In this document: positions 40,621 through 50,521 of the stretch, piece after piece | Numbering within the stretch: position 1 is the stretch's first letter | Layout: each line of letters opens with the position of its first letter | Assembly (NCBI RefSeq): GCF_001307275.1 | Contig: NZ_CP012831.1 | Coordinates: forward strand, 2,844,501-2,908,500 | DNA: 64,000 nt | Source: Pseudomonas fluorescens | Lineage (GTDB): Bacteria > Pseudomonadota > Gammaproteobacteria > Pseudomonadales > Pseudomonadaceae | Reading direction: 5' to 3' | Notes under the pieces: model-generated | Database searches by the model: none | Told to the model about the DNA's origin: nothing | Seen by the model: the letters and a program-made list of their open reading frames with translations, nothing else | Program-made: the position numbers and the translations under genes

Positions 40621-42294
40621 TTGTCAACGCCTGTCGAACCCTTGCGTTTGCTGTTATTGGCCCAAGAGCCAGAGTGGTCAGCAATACTGCGCGAGTGCCT
40701 GGTGCCCATGGGGCCCTCGGTCGTGTTGATCAGCGCCCCGAGCTGGGAGTCCGTCAGCAGCCTGTTCGAAGACAATCGCAACGCGGTGTTGCTGACTGTT
40801 GCGGCGTTGCAGCCGACGCCGGGCCGTTGCAGCCTGCCGACCATCCTGTTGCTCGAGCACGAGCCGGCGGTTGCCCCCGACGGTGCCAGCGACTGGTTGG
40901 TGCGCGATGTCCTCGACAGCGCGACCCTGCGTCGTTGCCTGCGCCATGTGCGCGAGCGCGGCGTGCTGGAAAACACCCTGCAGCGCCTCGCCGAGCAGGA
41001 TCCATTGACAGGCATCGCCAATCGCCAGGGTTTCCAGACATTGCTGGCGGCGCGCCTGGCGGAAAATGACGGCCGAGGCCTGGCCCTCGGTCACTTGGAC
41101 CTGGACAACTTTCGCCACGCCAACGACGCCCTCGGTCACCAGGCCGGCGACCGTTTGATCCTGCAAGTGGTGTCGCGGCTCAAGGGGTCGCTCGAAGCCG
41201 GCGATCAATTGGCGCGGCTGGGCAGTGATGAATTTGCCTTGCTGATCGACACCCGCCGCGCACCGCAGCGGGCCGAATGGATGGCCGAGCGTATTACCGA
41301 AGCCTTGGCCGAACCCTATTGGGTGGACGGCGAAAGCCTGCTGATCGGTTGCAGCCTGGGCGTCGCCCATGCTCGCGCCCAGGCTGGCGCCGATCCGCTG
41401 ATGTGGCATGCCCACATCGCCATGCAGCAGGCCAAGAGCACCCAGGGCTGCACCTTTCATATCTTCAACGAGCGCATCAATCGCAATGCCCGCAGCCTTG
41501 CCGACCTGGAAAGCGAACTGCGCCGGGCACTGCGCCGTGACGAGCTGGAATTGCATTACCAGCCGCGCCTGGACCTCGATGGCGGCCACATCGTCGGCCT
41601 CGAAGCCCTGGTGCGTTGGCGCCATGGCGAACGCGGCTTGTTGCCACCGAGTGAGTTCGTGCCGCTGGCCGAACAGAGCGGCCTGATCGTGCCGTTGGGC
41701 TACTGGGTGATTTCCCGGGCGCTGCGGGACATGCAGGCCCTGCGCGAACGGGGGCTGGCGCCGTTGCACATGGCGGTCAACCTGTCGTTCCGGCAGTTCC
41801 AGGACAGCCAGTTGCTGCCGACCTTGAGCCGACTGATTGCCGAGCGGGGTGTCGAGGCGCAATGGCTGGAGTTCGAACTCACCGAAACCGCGGTCATGCG
41901 CCGCAGCGAACTGGTCAAGCAGACCATGGATGCCCTGGGCCGCCTGGGGGTGCGCTTCTCCCTGGACGACTTCGGCACCGGGTTCTCCTCGTTCGTGCAC
42001 CTCAACAGCCTGCCGATCGCCTTGCTCAAGATCGACAAGAGCTTCGTCGGCGGCATGGAGCAGCGCGAAGAGAACCGCAAATTGGTGCACGCCATGATCA
42101 ACCTGGCCCACAACCTCAACCTGGAGGTGGTGGCCGAAGGTGTGGAAACCCAGGAGCAACTGGACCTGCTACGCGGTTTCGGTTGCGACCAGGTGCAGGG
42201 CTTCCTGATCAGCAAGCCGTTGCCGTTGCCGGAATTGGTTGAGTACTTGACGTTCGAAGGTGATCAGCACTCCACACACGACGTCGTGGTCTGA
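40621..42294 (+). CDS. GGDEF/EAL c-di-GMP phosphodiesterase
   Basis: Predicted 557-residue cytoplasmic signalling protein. The N-terminus (about 1-130) is receiver-like. A GGDEF domain (about 130-290) has RLGSDEF in place of GGDEF, so cyclase activity is doubtful. The EAL domain (about 295-550) keeps GLEALVRW, VNLSFRQ, the Glu in ELTETAV, DDFGTGFSS, KIDKSFV and EGVET, which are the phosphodiesterase metal and catalytic residues. It occupies the position of P. aeruginosa PA5295 (ProE). The start is TTG with AGGGAG upstream. Confidence 0.92.
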   Translation: MSTPVEPLRLLLLAQEPEWSAILRECLVPMGPSVVLISAPSWESVSSLFEDNRNAVLLTVAALQPTPGRCSLPTILLLEHEPAVAPDGASDWLVRDVLDSATLRRCLRHVRERGVLENTLQRLAEQDPLTGIANRQGFQTLLAARLAENDGRGLALGHLDLDNFRHANDALGHQAGDRLILQVVSRLKGSLEAGDQLARLGSDEFALLIDTRRAPQRAEWMAERITEALAEPYWVDGESLLIGCSLGVAHARAQAGADPLMWHAHIAMQQAKSTQGCTFHIFNERINRNARSLADLESELRRALRRDELELHYQPRLDLDGGHIVGLEALVRWRHGERGLLPPSEFVPLAEQSGLIVPLGYWVISRALRDMQALRERGLAPLHMAVNLSFRQFQDSQLLPTLSRLIAERGVEAQWLEFELTETAVMRRSELVKQTMDALGRLGVRFSLDDFGTGFSSFVHLNSLPIALLKIDKSFVGGMEQREENRKLVHAMINLAHNLNLEVVAEGVETQEQLDLLRGFGCDQVQGFLISKPLPLPELVEYLTFEGDQHSTHDVVV

Positions 42295-42304
42295 CGCAAA
42301 ACCT

Positions 42305-42393
42305 TGTGGGAGCGAGCTTGCTCGCGATAGCAATAGGTCTGTCACATCGATTTTGACTGACACACCGCTATCGCGAGCAAGCTCGCTCCCACA
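42305..42393. repeat. REP doublet
   Basis: Two inverted REP copies flank about 40 bases between the GGDEF/EAL gene and the convergent MATE gene. Confidence 0.92.
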
Positions 42394-42405
42394 AAGGCAT
42401 GGACT

Positions 42406-43800
42406 TCACTTGGCCTGAATGGCTTCGAAACCGGGCTGCCCAGCTTCACTGCGAATCATCCGCTTCATCTTCCATTCAAACGCCAGGGTCAGGCTCACGG
42501 CCGCGCAGGCCAGCCCCAGGGCCAGGCCCCACCAGACACCGGTCGGTCCCCAGTTCAGGTGGAACGCCATCCACCACGCCGACGGTGCCCCGATCAGCCA
42601 ATAGCAACCCAGGCCCACCAGGAAGGTGGTCTTGGCGTCCTTGAGCCCGCGAATGCAGCCCATGGCGATGGTTTGCGTGCCGTCGAACAGCTCGAACCAC
42701 GCCGCCACCGCCAACAGGCTCACGGCCAGGTTGATCACGTCGCGGAACGCCGGGTCATCGTGGTCCAGAAACAAGCCGATCAATTGATGGGGCAGCAGCC
42801 AGAACACCATGGCGAACGCCAGCATCGCGGCCGCGCCAAAGCCAATGCCGACCCGACCGGCCAGGCGCGCCCTCAACAGCTGCCCGGCGCCGTAGTGCTG
42901 GCCGATGCGCATGGTGATGGCGTAGGACATTCCGGCCGGCACCATGAACGCCACCGAGACGATTTGCAGGGCGATCTGGTGGGCCGCCAACGGCGTGCTG
43001 CCCATGGTGCCCATGCACAGCGCGGCGAACGCGAACAGCCCGACTTCCACCGCATAGGTGCCACCGATCGGCAGGCCCAGGCGCCACAGCTCCTTGAGGT
43101 ATTGGCGATTGGGCCGCGACAGCCCATCCAGCAGCGGATAGGCACGGTAGGCCGGGTGCCGATGGATGTGCCAGGCCAGGGCCAGGGCCATGCAGTTGGC
43201 GACAATGGCCGTGACCAGGCCGATGCCCATCAGGCCGAGTTTTGGCAGGCCGAACATGCCGGTGATGAGCGCGTAGTTGAGCAGGAAGTTGGCCACCGTG
43301 CCGCCGAGGCTGATCACCATGACCGGCGTGGCCCGGCCGATGGCGCTGGTGAAGCCGCGCAGGGCCATGAAGCTCAGGTAGCCGGGCAGGGCGAACGGCA
43401 GCGCCAGCAGGAACTGGCCGGCGGACAACACGTTGGTTTCGGTCTGGCCGAACATCAGCAGTACGGGCTTGAGATTCCACAGCAGCAACCCGGCCATCAA
43501 CGCCATCAACCAGGCCAGCCAAAGCCCTGCCTGGGTCAGCCGGGTGGCGCCTTCGACATCGCCCGCGCCCTGGCGGATCGCGACCAGGGTGCCCACCGCG
43601 GCGATCACGCCGATGCAGAAGATCGACACGAACGAATAGGTGGCCGCTCCGAGCCCGCCCCCGGCGAGGGCTTCGGGGCTCAGGCGCGCCATCATCACGG
43701 TGTCGGTGAGCACCATGAGCATGTGCGCCAACTGCGAGGCAATCAACGGCCCCGCCAGCCGCAGGATGGCCCAGAGTTCGGTACGCACCGGATGCCGCAT
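42406..43800 (-). CDS. MATE family efflux transporter
   Basis: Predicted 464-residue multidrug and toxic-compound extrusion protein (NorM type) with about twelve helices. Markers include PLIASQLAHMLMVLTDTVMM in helix 1-2 and the second-half LPIGGTYAVEVGLFAFAAL. Three starts are possible: GTG at 43809, ATG at 43806 and ATG at 43800. The last is chosen because GGAG lies ten bases upstream and the sequence begins MRHPVRTEL. Substrates are probably cationic drugs and dyes; coupling ion unknown. It is divergent from the LysR gene, which may regulate it. Confidence 0.92.
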   Translation of the reverse strand: MRHPVRTELWAILRLAGPLIASQLAHMLMVLTDTVMMARLSPEALAGGGLGAATYSFVSIFCIGVIAAVGTLVAIRQGAGDVEGATRLTQAGLWLAWLMALMAGLLLWNLKPVLLMFGQTETNVLSAGQFLLALPFALPGYLSFMALRGFTSAIGRATPVMVISLGGTVANFLLNYALITGMFGLPKLGLMGIGLVTAIVANCMALALAWHIHRHPAYRAYPLLDGLSRPNRQYLKELWRLGLPIGGTYAVEVGLFAFAALCMGTMGSTPLAAHQIALQIVSVAFMVPAGMSYAITMRIGQHYGAGQLLRARLAGRVGIGFGAAAMLAFAMVFWLLPHQLIGLFLDHDDPAFRDVINLAVSLLAVAAWFELFDGTQTIAMGCIRGLKDAKTTFLVGLGCYWLIGAPSAWWMAFHLNWGPTGVWWGLALGLACAAVSLTLAFEWKMKRMIRSEAGQPGFEAIQAK

Positions 43801-43958
43801 GATCATCACGCTCCATGTTCAAACAAGGCAGTAAAGCGACGATTCTCGGCGCTCTTGGCGGATTGCACAAAAGGATAAAAAAGATCGCTGGCATGATTAA
43901 AACTCATGCTGGATGGGTTTCTGGTAGGGTTTGCAGACCAAGCCATGGAGCTTTTGCG

Positions 43959-44879
43959 ATGTCCCGTCGTCTTCCTCCTCTTTATGCGTTGCGGGCATTC
44001 GAAGCCGCGGCGCGCTATAGCTCGTTCACCCGGGCCGCCGAAGAGCTGTCGATCACCCAGAGCGCCGTCAGCCGGCACATCCGCACGCTGGAAGATCACT
44101 TTGCCTGCCGGCTGTTCCTGCGCAGCGGCCGCAACCTGCAGTTGACCGAGGCGGCGCGGTTGCTGCTGCCGGGCGTGCGCGAGGGTTTCATGGCGCTGGA
44201 GCGGGCCTGCCACACCTTGCATGGCGAAGACGGCATCCTGCGCATGAAAGCGCCTTCCACGCTGACCATGCGTTGGTTGTTGGCGCGCCTGAGTCGCTTC
44301 CGGCATTTGCAGCCCGGTAACGAGGTGCAACTGACCAGTGCCTGGATGGACATCGATTCGGTGGACTTCAACGTCGAGCCCTTCGATTGCGCCGTATTGC
44401 TGGGCAACGGGCATTTTCCGGCGGACTGGGAGGCCAGTTTGCTGTTTCCCGAGGAATTGATTCCGGTGGGCGCGCCGAACCTGTTGAACGATCAGCCCTG
44501 GGATGTGGCGCGGCTGGCCAGTGCTGAGCTGTTGCATCCGACGCCGGATCGCCGGGACTGGCGCAACTGGCTGCAACGCATGGGCCTGTCCGACAAGGTC
44601 TCGCTCAAGGGGGGGCAGGTGTTCGATACCCTGGAGCTGGGCATGATCGCGGCCGCACGTGGCTATGGGGTCTCCATGGGCGACCTGCTGATGGTGGCCG
44701 AGGACGTTGCCCAAGGGCGCCTGAGCCTGCCATGGCCGACAGCTGTCGCCAGTGGGGAACACTATTACCTGGTCTGGCCGAAAACCCGGCCGGGAGGTGA
44801 ACGTTTGCGCCGGCTCAGCGACTTTCTCCAAGGCGAGGTCAAGGCCATGCAACTGCCTGATGTACAACGTCTAAGCTGA
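43959..44879 (+). CDS. LysR family regulator
   Basis: Predicted 306-residue LysR-type regulator. The helix-turn-helix spans residues 5-60 (LPPLYALRAFEAAARYSSFT, AAEELSITQSAVSRHIRTLE). The C-terminal part is a substrate-binding-protein-like effector domain. It resembles the GcvA/AmpR subgroup in sequence. GGAG lies nine bases before the ATG. The open frame continues upstream, but the extra part lacks any match. It is divergent from the MATE pump with 158 bases between; control of the pump is plausible but not shown. Confidence 0.9.
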   Translation: MSRRLPPLYALRAFEAAARYSSFTRAAEELSITQSAVSRHIRTLEDHFACRLFLRSGRNLQLTEAARLLLPGVREGFMALERACHTLHGEDGILRMKAPSTLTMRWLLARLSRFRHLQPGNEVQLTSAWMDIDSVDFNVEPFDCAVLLGNGHFPADWEASLLFPEELIPVGAPNLLNDQPWDVARLASAELLHPTPDRRDWRNWLQRMGLSDKVSLKGGQVFDTLELGMIAAARGYGVSMGDLLMVAEDVAQGRLSLPWPTAVASGEHYYLVWPKTRPGGERLRRLSDFLQGEVKAMQLPDVQRLS

Positions 44880-45065
44880 AACGTTGAAGTTGGCGTGCTA
44901 GCCACTTGGCACTAATCCGTGCAAACCGCTCAAGTATTTGGCTTTGCCGCCGAATCCGTGAACATGGAACCCTCGTTCAGAAAGGGTCTACTTACACCTC
45001 ACCCGAATAAAATGCCGAGCGTGCGACGTGATCAGGATGATCCGGTCTCTCGGCCAGGAGCCGTC

Positions 45066-47042
45066 ATGTCTCAACCCCGCGCCCGGATCGCCTCACAGCT
45101 AGGCCTTGCCCTTGCCGTGATACTGGCGATCGTGATCTCCGGCAGTACCGTCTTCGCCTTGCGTTCGCTGGACGCTGCCAACCTTGCCACCCGTGAAGAG
45201 CACCTGGCCAGCGAAGCGCGCCTGATGGCCGATCAGCTCAATACGTTCCACGGCACTTTGCGCGAGAGCACCCAGCGCTTGGCCGGTCTGTTCGAAAAGC
45301 GCTTCAGCGCGGGCCTGAGCGTGCATCCGGACCAGCCGGTGACGGTGGCGGGCGTACAAACCCCAGGCTTGAGCCTGGGTAGCGAAGTGTTGAACAACAA
45401 CTTCAAGGAAGTGGATGACTTCAAAGCGATGACCGCTGGGGTCGCCACGGTATTCGTGCGCAGCGGCGACGATTTCATCCGAGTCAGTACCTCCGTCAGC
45501 AAGCAGGACGGTACGCGGGCCATCGGCACCGTGCTCGACCGTGCCGGCCCCGCCTACGGTCCGGTGATCAGCGGGCAGAGCTACATTGGTCGGGCCCTGC
45601 TTTTCGGGCGCTTCTACATGTCGCAGTACACGCCTGTGCGCGACAGCAGCGGCAAGATCATTGCCGTGTTGTACGTAGGCTTCGATTACACCGATGCGCA
45701 GAACGCACAGTTCGAGAACCTCAAGCGCTTCCGTATCGGTCAGACCGGCTCCCTGGCGCTGCTGGACGAACAAAACAAATGGCTGGTGCCGCCCGCCGGC
45801 GTGCAGGCGCTGGACAACGCTACCACCGCCATCACCGGCTTGATCAAAAAGCCGGGCAAGGGCGCGTTCTGGGCCGATACCGCCGAAGATTTCTACAGCG
45901 TTGCCGTACCGTTCGAGGGTGGGCCGTGGGCGGTGGTGGCGAGCATGCCGAAAACCGAGATCCGCGCCGTGACCTGGAGTGTCGGTACGCAATTGGCCAT
46001 TGGCAGCCTGCTGGCGATGCTGTTGGCGGTCGGTTCGGCAATGTGGTTGTTGCGTAGCAAACTGGCGCCACTGGGGGATCTGGTGCGCCAGGCCGAAGCG
46101 TTGGGTGCTGGCGACCTGAGCGTGCGCCTGAACGTGTCGAGCCATGACGAAATCGGTCAGTTGGCCCGTGCCTTCAACCAGATGAGCCAGGCGCTGTCGA
46201 CCATGGTCGAGCACATCCGCAAGGCCTCCCAGGAGGTCAACAGCCGCGCCCAGGCCCTGTCCGGGTTGTCCAGCGGGGCGTACGAAGGCATGGAGCAGCA
46301 ATCCGGCGAAATCACCAGCATGGCCGGCGCGGTGGAAGAGTTCAGTGCGACCTCCCTGAACATTGCCGACAACATGGGCAACACCGAGCGCCTGGCCCAG
46401 GAAAACGCCCAGCAAACCCGCATTGGCCGGACCTCGATGGATGAAGCGTCGTCGTCCCTGGAACAAATCGCCGGCGCGCTGAACAGCACGGCCACGGTCA
46501 TCAATACCCTGGGCCAGCGTTCCCAGGAAATCGGCGGCATCGTGGGGGTCATCACCTCGATTGCCGAGCAGACCAACCTGCTGGCCTTGAACGCCGCCAT
46601 CGAAGCTGCCCGCGCCGGCGAGCAGGGCCGTGGTTTCGCCGTGGTGGCCGATGAAGTCCGCAGCCTGGCGTCCCGCACCCGCCAGGCCACTGACGAAATC
46701 TCCAGCATGATCAACAGCATCCAGCAGGAAACCGGCAATGCCATCAGCACGATGGAACAGGGCAACCTGTTGATGCAGGAAGGCCTGTCGCGCAACGCCA
46801 ATGTGGCCTCGGCCCTGGCGCGAATCGATGAGCAGAGCCGTTCGGCTGGCCAGCAATTCGCGGCGATCACCACCGCCACCCAGGAACAAAGCAGCACCGC
46901 GACCCTGCTCAGCAGCAACCTGCAGAGCATCGCCATGGCCAACAGCGAACAGCGCCAAGTGGTCTCGAACCTGGCGGTCACCGCCAAGGAACTGGAAAAA
47001 CTGGCCCAGGACCTGCGCCAAGAGGTTGATCGGTTCCGCTGA
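45066..47042 (+). CDS. Methyl-accepting chemotaxis protein with Cache sensor
   Basis: Predicted 658-residue chemoreceptor. TM1 is near residues 13-33 ([19 protein letters not shown]), followed by a periplasmic sensor of about 260 residues that looks like a Cache3-Cache2 fusion (DFIRVSTSV, then [10 protein letters not shown]). TM2 is near 300-322. A HAMP domain and the signalling hairpin [20 protein letters not shown] complete it. No CheR-docking pentapeptide is seen at the C-terminus. AGGAG lies six bases before the ATG. Ligand unknown; Cache3-Cache2 receptors often sense organic acids. Confidence 0.93.
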   Translation: MSQPRARIASQLGLALAVILAIVISGSTVFALRSLDAANLATREEHLASEARLMADQLNTFHGTLRESTQRLAGLFEKRFSAGLSVHPDQPVTVAGVQTPGLSLGSEVLNNNFKEVDDFKAMTAGVATVFVRSGDDFIRVSTSVSKQDGTRAIGTVLDRAGPAYGPVISGQSYIGRALLFGRFYMSQYTPVRDSSGKIIAVLYVGFDYTDAQNAQFENLKRFRIGQTGSLALLDEQNKWLVPPAGVQALDNATTAITGLIKKPGKGAFWADTAEDFYSVAVPFEGGPWAVVASMPKTEIRAVTWSVGTQLAIGSLLAMLLAVGSAMWLLRSKLAPLGDLVRQAEALGAGDLSVRLNVSSHDEIGQLARAFNQMSQALSTMVEHIRKASQEVNSRAQALSGLSSGAYEGMEQQSGEITSMAGAVEEFSATSLNIADNMGNTERLAQENAQQTRIGRTSMDEASSSLEQIAGALNSTATVINTLGQRSQEIGGIVGVITSIAEQTNLLALNAAIEAARAGEQGRGFAVVADEVRSLASRTRQATDEISSMINSIQQETGNAISTMEQGNLLMQEGLSRNANVASALARIDEQSRSAGQQFAAITTATQEQSSTATLLSSNLQSIAMANSEQRQVVSNLAVTAKELEKLAQDLRQEVDRFR

Positions 47043-47069
47043 AGCCTCTCACAAGCCCGCTCCCAGAGA

Positions 47070-47433
47070 TTCCCTGTGGAAGCGGGCTTGCTCGCGATGA
47101 CGGCTGCGCAGCCAACATCATCTCAATCTGACCCACCGCCATCGCGAGCAAGCTCGCTCCCACAGTTTGATTCCGAGTGAATACGAACCCGGGCCACCCT
47201 CGATTCCCTGTGGGAGCGAGCTTGCTCGCGATGACGGCTGCCCAGCCAGCATCATCCCAATCTGACCCACCGCTATCGCGAGCAAGTTCGCTCCCACAAT
47301 TTGATTCCCAGTGCATACCAAACCCGGGCCACCCTCGATTCCCTGTGGGAGCGAGCTTGCTCGCGATGACGGCTGCCCAGCCAACATCACTTCAATCTGA
47401 CCCACCGCTATCGCGAGCAAGCTCGCTCCCACA
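47070..47433. repeat. Tandem triplication of a REP doublet
   Basis: Three units of about 134 bases start near 47070, 47204 and 47339. Each has two inverted REP copies and a shared linker ending in CCGGGCCACCCTCGATTCCC. The units differ by scattered substitutions, so the duplication is not brand new. It lies between the chemoreceptor and the epimerase-like gene. Confidence 0.93.
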
Positions 47434-47547
47434 AATCGCTGTCGATCATGTAGCCGTGATTTTTTAAGGGTATTGCTGTTTTTAAGCTTGCTGAAACGTT
47501 TCTTCAAGTCTATAAAAACCGCACAACTCCAATAAAAGGTCGCGTCC

Positions 47548-48762
47548 ATGACTCCGCTCAAACTCCTCATTACCCTTGGCGCCTTGGGCGCTGCCTCCCA
47601 GGCGATGGCTTGGGATTACGTCCTGCTGGATACCGACAAAGCCGCCCAACCCTGGCAAATCACCAGCCAGCAGCTCGGCGTGAAAACCGACAAACCTTTC
47701 TCTGTGACGATGCGCACCCTGCACGGTGGCCGGCAAGAGGGCGTCAGCATCGTTGATATCGACAACGGCACCCTGAAGCTTTCAGTCGTCCCAACCCGTG
47801 GCATGAATGTGCTGCAGGCGTCGGTCGGGAATGTGCGCATGGGGTGGGATTCGCCGGTCAAGGAAGTGGTCAACCCGGCGTTCATCGAGCTCAACGGTCG
47901 AGGCGGCTTGGGTTGGCTCGAAGGCTTCAACGAGTTGGTCACCCGCTGCGGCTACGAATGGGTCGGCCATCCCGGCATGGACAATGGCGAGCTGCTGACC
48001 CTGCATGGCCGCGCCGCCAATATTCCGGCCAACAAAGTCACCTTGCACATCGATGAAAAACCGCCCTACGCCATCACCCTGCGGGGCGAGTTGAAGGAAC
48101 AGGCGTTCAAGAAGGTCGATTTCTCGGTGCAGACCGAACTGGTCACCGAGCCTGGCAGCGTGACGTTCGCGCTCAGCGACACGCTGACCAACAACGGCGA
48201 TTACCCGAAGGAGTACCAAGCGCTCTACCACAGCAATTTCAGCACGCCTTTCCTGGAACAGGGCGCTCGTTTCGCGGCACCGGTCAAGCAGGTCTCGCCG
48301 TTCAACGACAAGGCCAAGGGCGACTTGCCCGATTGGCAAACCTACCGGGCCCCGACCAAGGATTACGACGAAACCGTCTACAACGTCGTGCCCTACGCCG
48401 ACGCCAAGGGCGACACCCTCACCGTGCTGCACAACAAGGCCGGCAGCCTCGGTGTGTCGGTAGGCTTCAACACCAGCACGCTGCCCGTGTTCTCCCTGTG
48501 GAAAAACACTGATACCCAGGGCCAGGGCTACGTGACCGGGCTGGAACCAGGCACCAGTTTTTCCTACAACCGCCGGTACCAGCGCCCCCTGGGCCTGGTG
48601 CCCACGATCGGGCCGAAGGAGCACAGGCAATTCCAGATCCACTACAGCCTGTTGGCGGACAAGGGCGCTGTGGATAAAGCGCTCAAGCGCATCGATGCGA
48701 TCCAGAACGGTCAAAAAACCGAGGTCCGGGAAACACCGTTGGTAGACCTGAGCAAACCGTAA
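47548..48762 (+). CDS. Periplasmic aldose-1-epimerase-like protein (DUF4432 type)
   Basis: Predicted 404-residue exported protein. A Sec signal (LLITLGALGAASQAMAWD, cleavage after AMA) leads into a galactose-mutarotase-like fold. Conserved parts are SVVPTRGMNVLQASVG, EGFNELVTRCGYEWVGHPG and LHGRAANIPA, as in DUF4432 epimerase-like proteins. A catalytic role on a sugar is likely but the substrate is unknown. The signal peptide makes it periplasmic, which is uncommon for this fold. It is convergent with comM. Confidence 0.83.
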   Translation: MTPLKLLITLGALGAASQAMAWDYVLLDTDKAAQPWQITSQQLGVKTDKPFSVTMRTLHGGRQEGVSIVDIDNGTLKLSVVPTRGMNVLQASVGNVRMGWDSPVKEVVNPAFIELNGRGGLGWLEGFNELVTRCGYEWVGHPGMDNGELLTLHGRAANIPANKVTLHIDEKPPYAITLRGELKEQAFKKVDFSVQTELVTEPGSVTFALSDTLTNNGDYPKEYQALYHSNFSTPFLEQGARFAAPVKQVSPFNDKAKGDLPDWQTYRAPTKDYDETVYNVVPYADAKGDTLTVLHNKAGSLGVSVGFNTSTLPVFSLWKNTDTQGQGYVTGLEPGTSFSYNRRYQRPLGLVPTIGPKEHRQFQIHYSLLADKGAVDKALKRIDAIQNGQKTEVRETPLVDLSKP

Positions 48763-48768
48763 CGCGGT

Positions 48769-50262
48769 TCACGCCGTAGCCGGCCGATACTGCAGCGCTT
48801 CGGCCAGGTGCTCGCGGCGAATGTTCCCCGCTTGCTCCAGGTCCGCCAGTGTCCGGGCGACCTTGAGCAGGCGGTGGGCGGCGCGCAGCGACAGGGTCAG
48901 CCGCTCGCAGGCGGTTTCCAGCCAGGTTTCATCGGTTGTGGATAACGTGCAATGCCGGCGCAACCCCGGTAGATCAAGGAAGGCGTTGGCGCAGCCCTGG
49001 CGGTCGTGCTGGCGTTCCCGGGCTTCGGCCACGCGCTCGGCGACCGTGGCCGTATCGTCCCCGGGTTCGAGCCTGGGGTTCAATGCCGTGGCTTCCCGGG
49101 CGACGGTCAGATGCAGGTCGATACGGTCCAGCAGCGGGCCGGAGAGTTTGTTGCGGTAGCGCTGCACCATATCCGGTGTGCAGGCGCAACGGCCGCTGGG
49201 CTCGCCAAGATAGCCACAGGGGCAGGGGTTCATCGCCGCCACCAACTGGAAACGGGCAGGGAAGCGTACTCGGTCCCGGGCGCGCGAGACCACGATGTGC
49301 CCTGACTCCAGCGGTTCTCTCAAGACCTCCAGCACCTTGCGGTCGAACTCCGGCAGCTCATCCAGAAACAGCACGCCATGATGGGCGAGGGTGATCTCCC
49401 CTGGCTGCGGTTTTGACCCGCCACCCACCAGCGCCGGACCGGAAGCCGAGTGGTGCGGCTGGCGAAACGGACGTTGCGGCCAATGGCTCAAGGGTACGCA
49501 ACTGGCCACCGACTGGATGGCTGCGACCTCCAGGGCTTCGCTCTCGGCCAGTGGCGGCAACAGCCCTGGCAAACGGCTCGCCAGCAAGGTCTTGCCGGTA
49601 CCCGGTGGCCCGCTGAACAGCAGGTTGTGGGCCCCCGCGGCGGCAATCAGCAAGGCCCGCTTGGCCCCGGCCTGGCCTTGTACTTCATTCAGGTCGGGGT
49701 AGGGCTTGCTGGCCGAGAGCAGCCCATTGGAGACGAATGGCTCGACCGGCGTGTGGCCGTTGAAATGCGCCACCGCTTCGAGCAGGTGATCCACGGCGAT
49801 CACCTTCAGCCCCGAGGCCAGGCAGGCTTCCTCGGCATTGGCCCGTGGTACCACCAGCATGCGCCCGGCCTTGCGCGCCGCCAGCGCCGCAGGCAATACC
49901 CCACGCACCGGACGTACCGCGCCGGACAAGGCCAGTTCACCAAGGCATTCCACGTCGTCCAGCGTCAGGGTCGGCACCTGCACGCTGGCCGACAGGATCC
50001 CCAAGGCGATGGCCAGGTCGAAGCGGCCGCCGTCTTTTGGCAGGTCCGCCGGCGCCAGGTTCAGGGTGATGCGCCGCGCCGGAAAATTCAGCCCCGAGTT
50101 GATGATCGCGCTGCGCACCCGATCCTTGCTTTCCTTCACCGCCGCCTCCGGCAGGCCAACCATCGTCAGTGACGGCAAGCCATTGGCCAGGTGGACTTCA
50201 ACGGTAACGGCAGGAGCCTCGACCCCCACTTGGGCGCGGCTGTGGACAATGGCGAGCGACAT
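48769..50262 (-). CDS. comM: YifB family Mg chelatase-like AAA ATPase (ComM)
   Basis: Predicted 497-residue AAA+ ATPase of the ComM/YifB family, a hexameric helicase that drives branch migration during natural transformation and is also found in species not known to be competent. An N-terminal Lon-protease-like domain (AIVHSRAQVGVEAP) precedes the Mg-chelatase core with Walker A LFSGPPGTGKTLLA, Walker B GVLFLDELPEF and the zinc-type NPCPCGYLGEPSGRCACTP segment. Length matches the family. No other competence genes are in the window. Confidence 0.95.
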   Translation of the reverse strand: MSLAIVHSRAQVGVEAPAVTVEVHLANGLPSLTMVGLPEAAVKESKDRVRSAIINSGLNFPARRITLNLAPADLPKDGGRFDLAIALGILSASVQVPTLTLDDVECLGELALSGAVRPVRGVLPAALAARKAGRMLVVPRANAEEACLASGLKVIAVDHLLEAVAHFNGHTPVEPFVSNGLLSASKPYPDLNEVQGQAGAKRALLIAAAGAHNLLFSGPPGTGKTLLASRLPGLLPPLAESEALEVAAIQSVASCVPLSHWPQRPFRQPHHSASGPALVGGGSKPQPGEITLAHHGVLFLDELPEFDRKVLEVLREPLESGHIVVSRARDRVRFPARFQLVAAMNPCPCGYLGEPSGRCACTPDMVQRYRNKLSGPLLDRIDLHLTVAREATALNPRLEPGDDTATVAERVAEARERQHDRQGCANAFLDLPGLRRHCTLSTTDETWLETACERLTLSLRAAHRLLKVARTLADLEQAGNIRREHLAEALQYRPATA

Positions 50263-50521
50263 AAATCGTTCCTTGAGTGAATGAGAGGCCGCGTCCTGCG
50301 ACTTTTGAAGGGTAGTCGTGGGGATGAACTTGGGCGCAGCAATTGAGGGGAGAAAATTTGGCAGGATGTTTCGACTGTCAGTGACAGCCGAGGCGGCAAG
50401 CGCGATACGGTTCAGCCGACGCCATCCTTCACCCGCCCAAGCGAAATGCCCGGGACCGGCCTAGACTCCGACTTGCCCAGTCGGCACTTGGCGGTATCAA
50501 CGGCACAGGGAGGAAGTGGCC

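Noticed and set aside
47070..47433. A transposase within the tandem REP array.
   Set aside because: No open frame of useful length in any reading direction; no RAYT gene is in the window.
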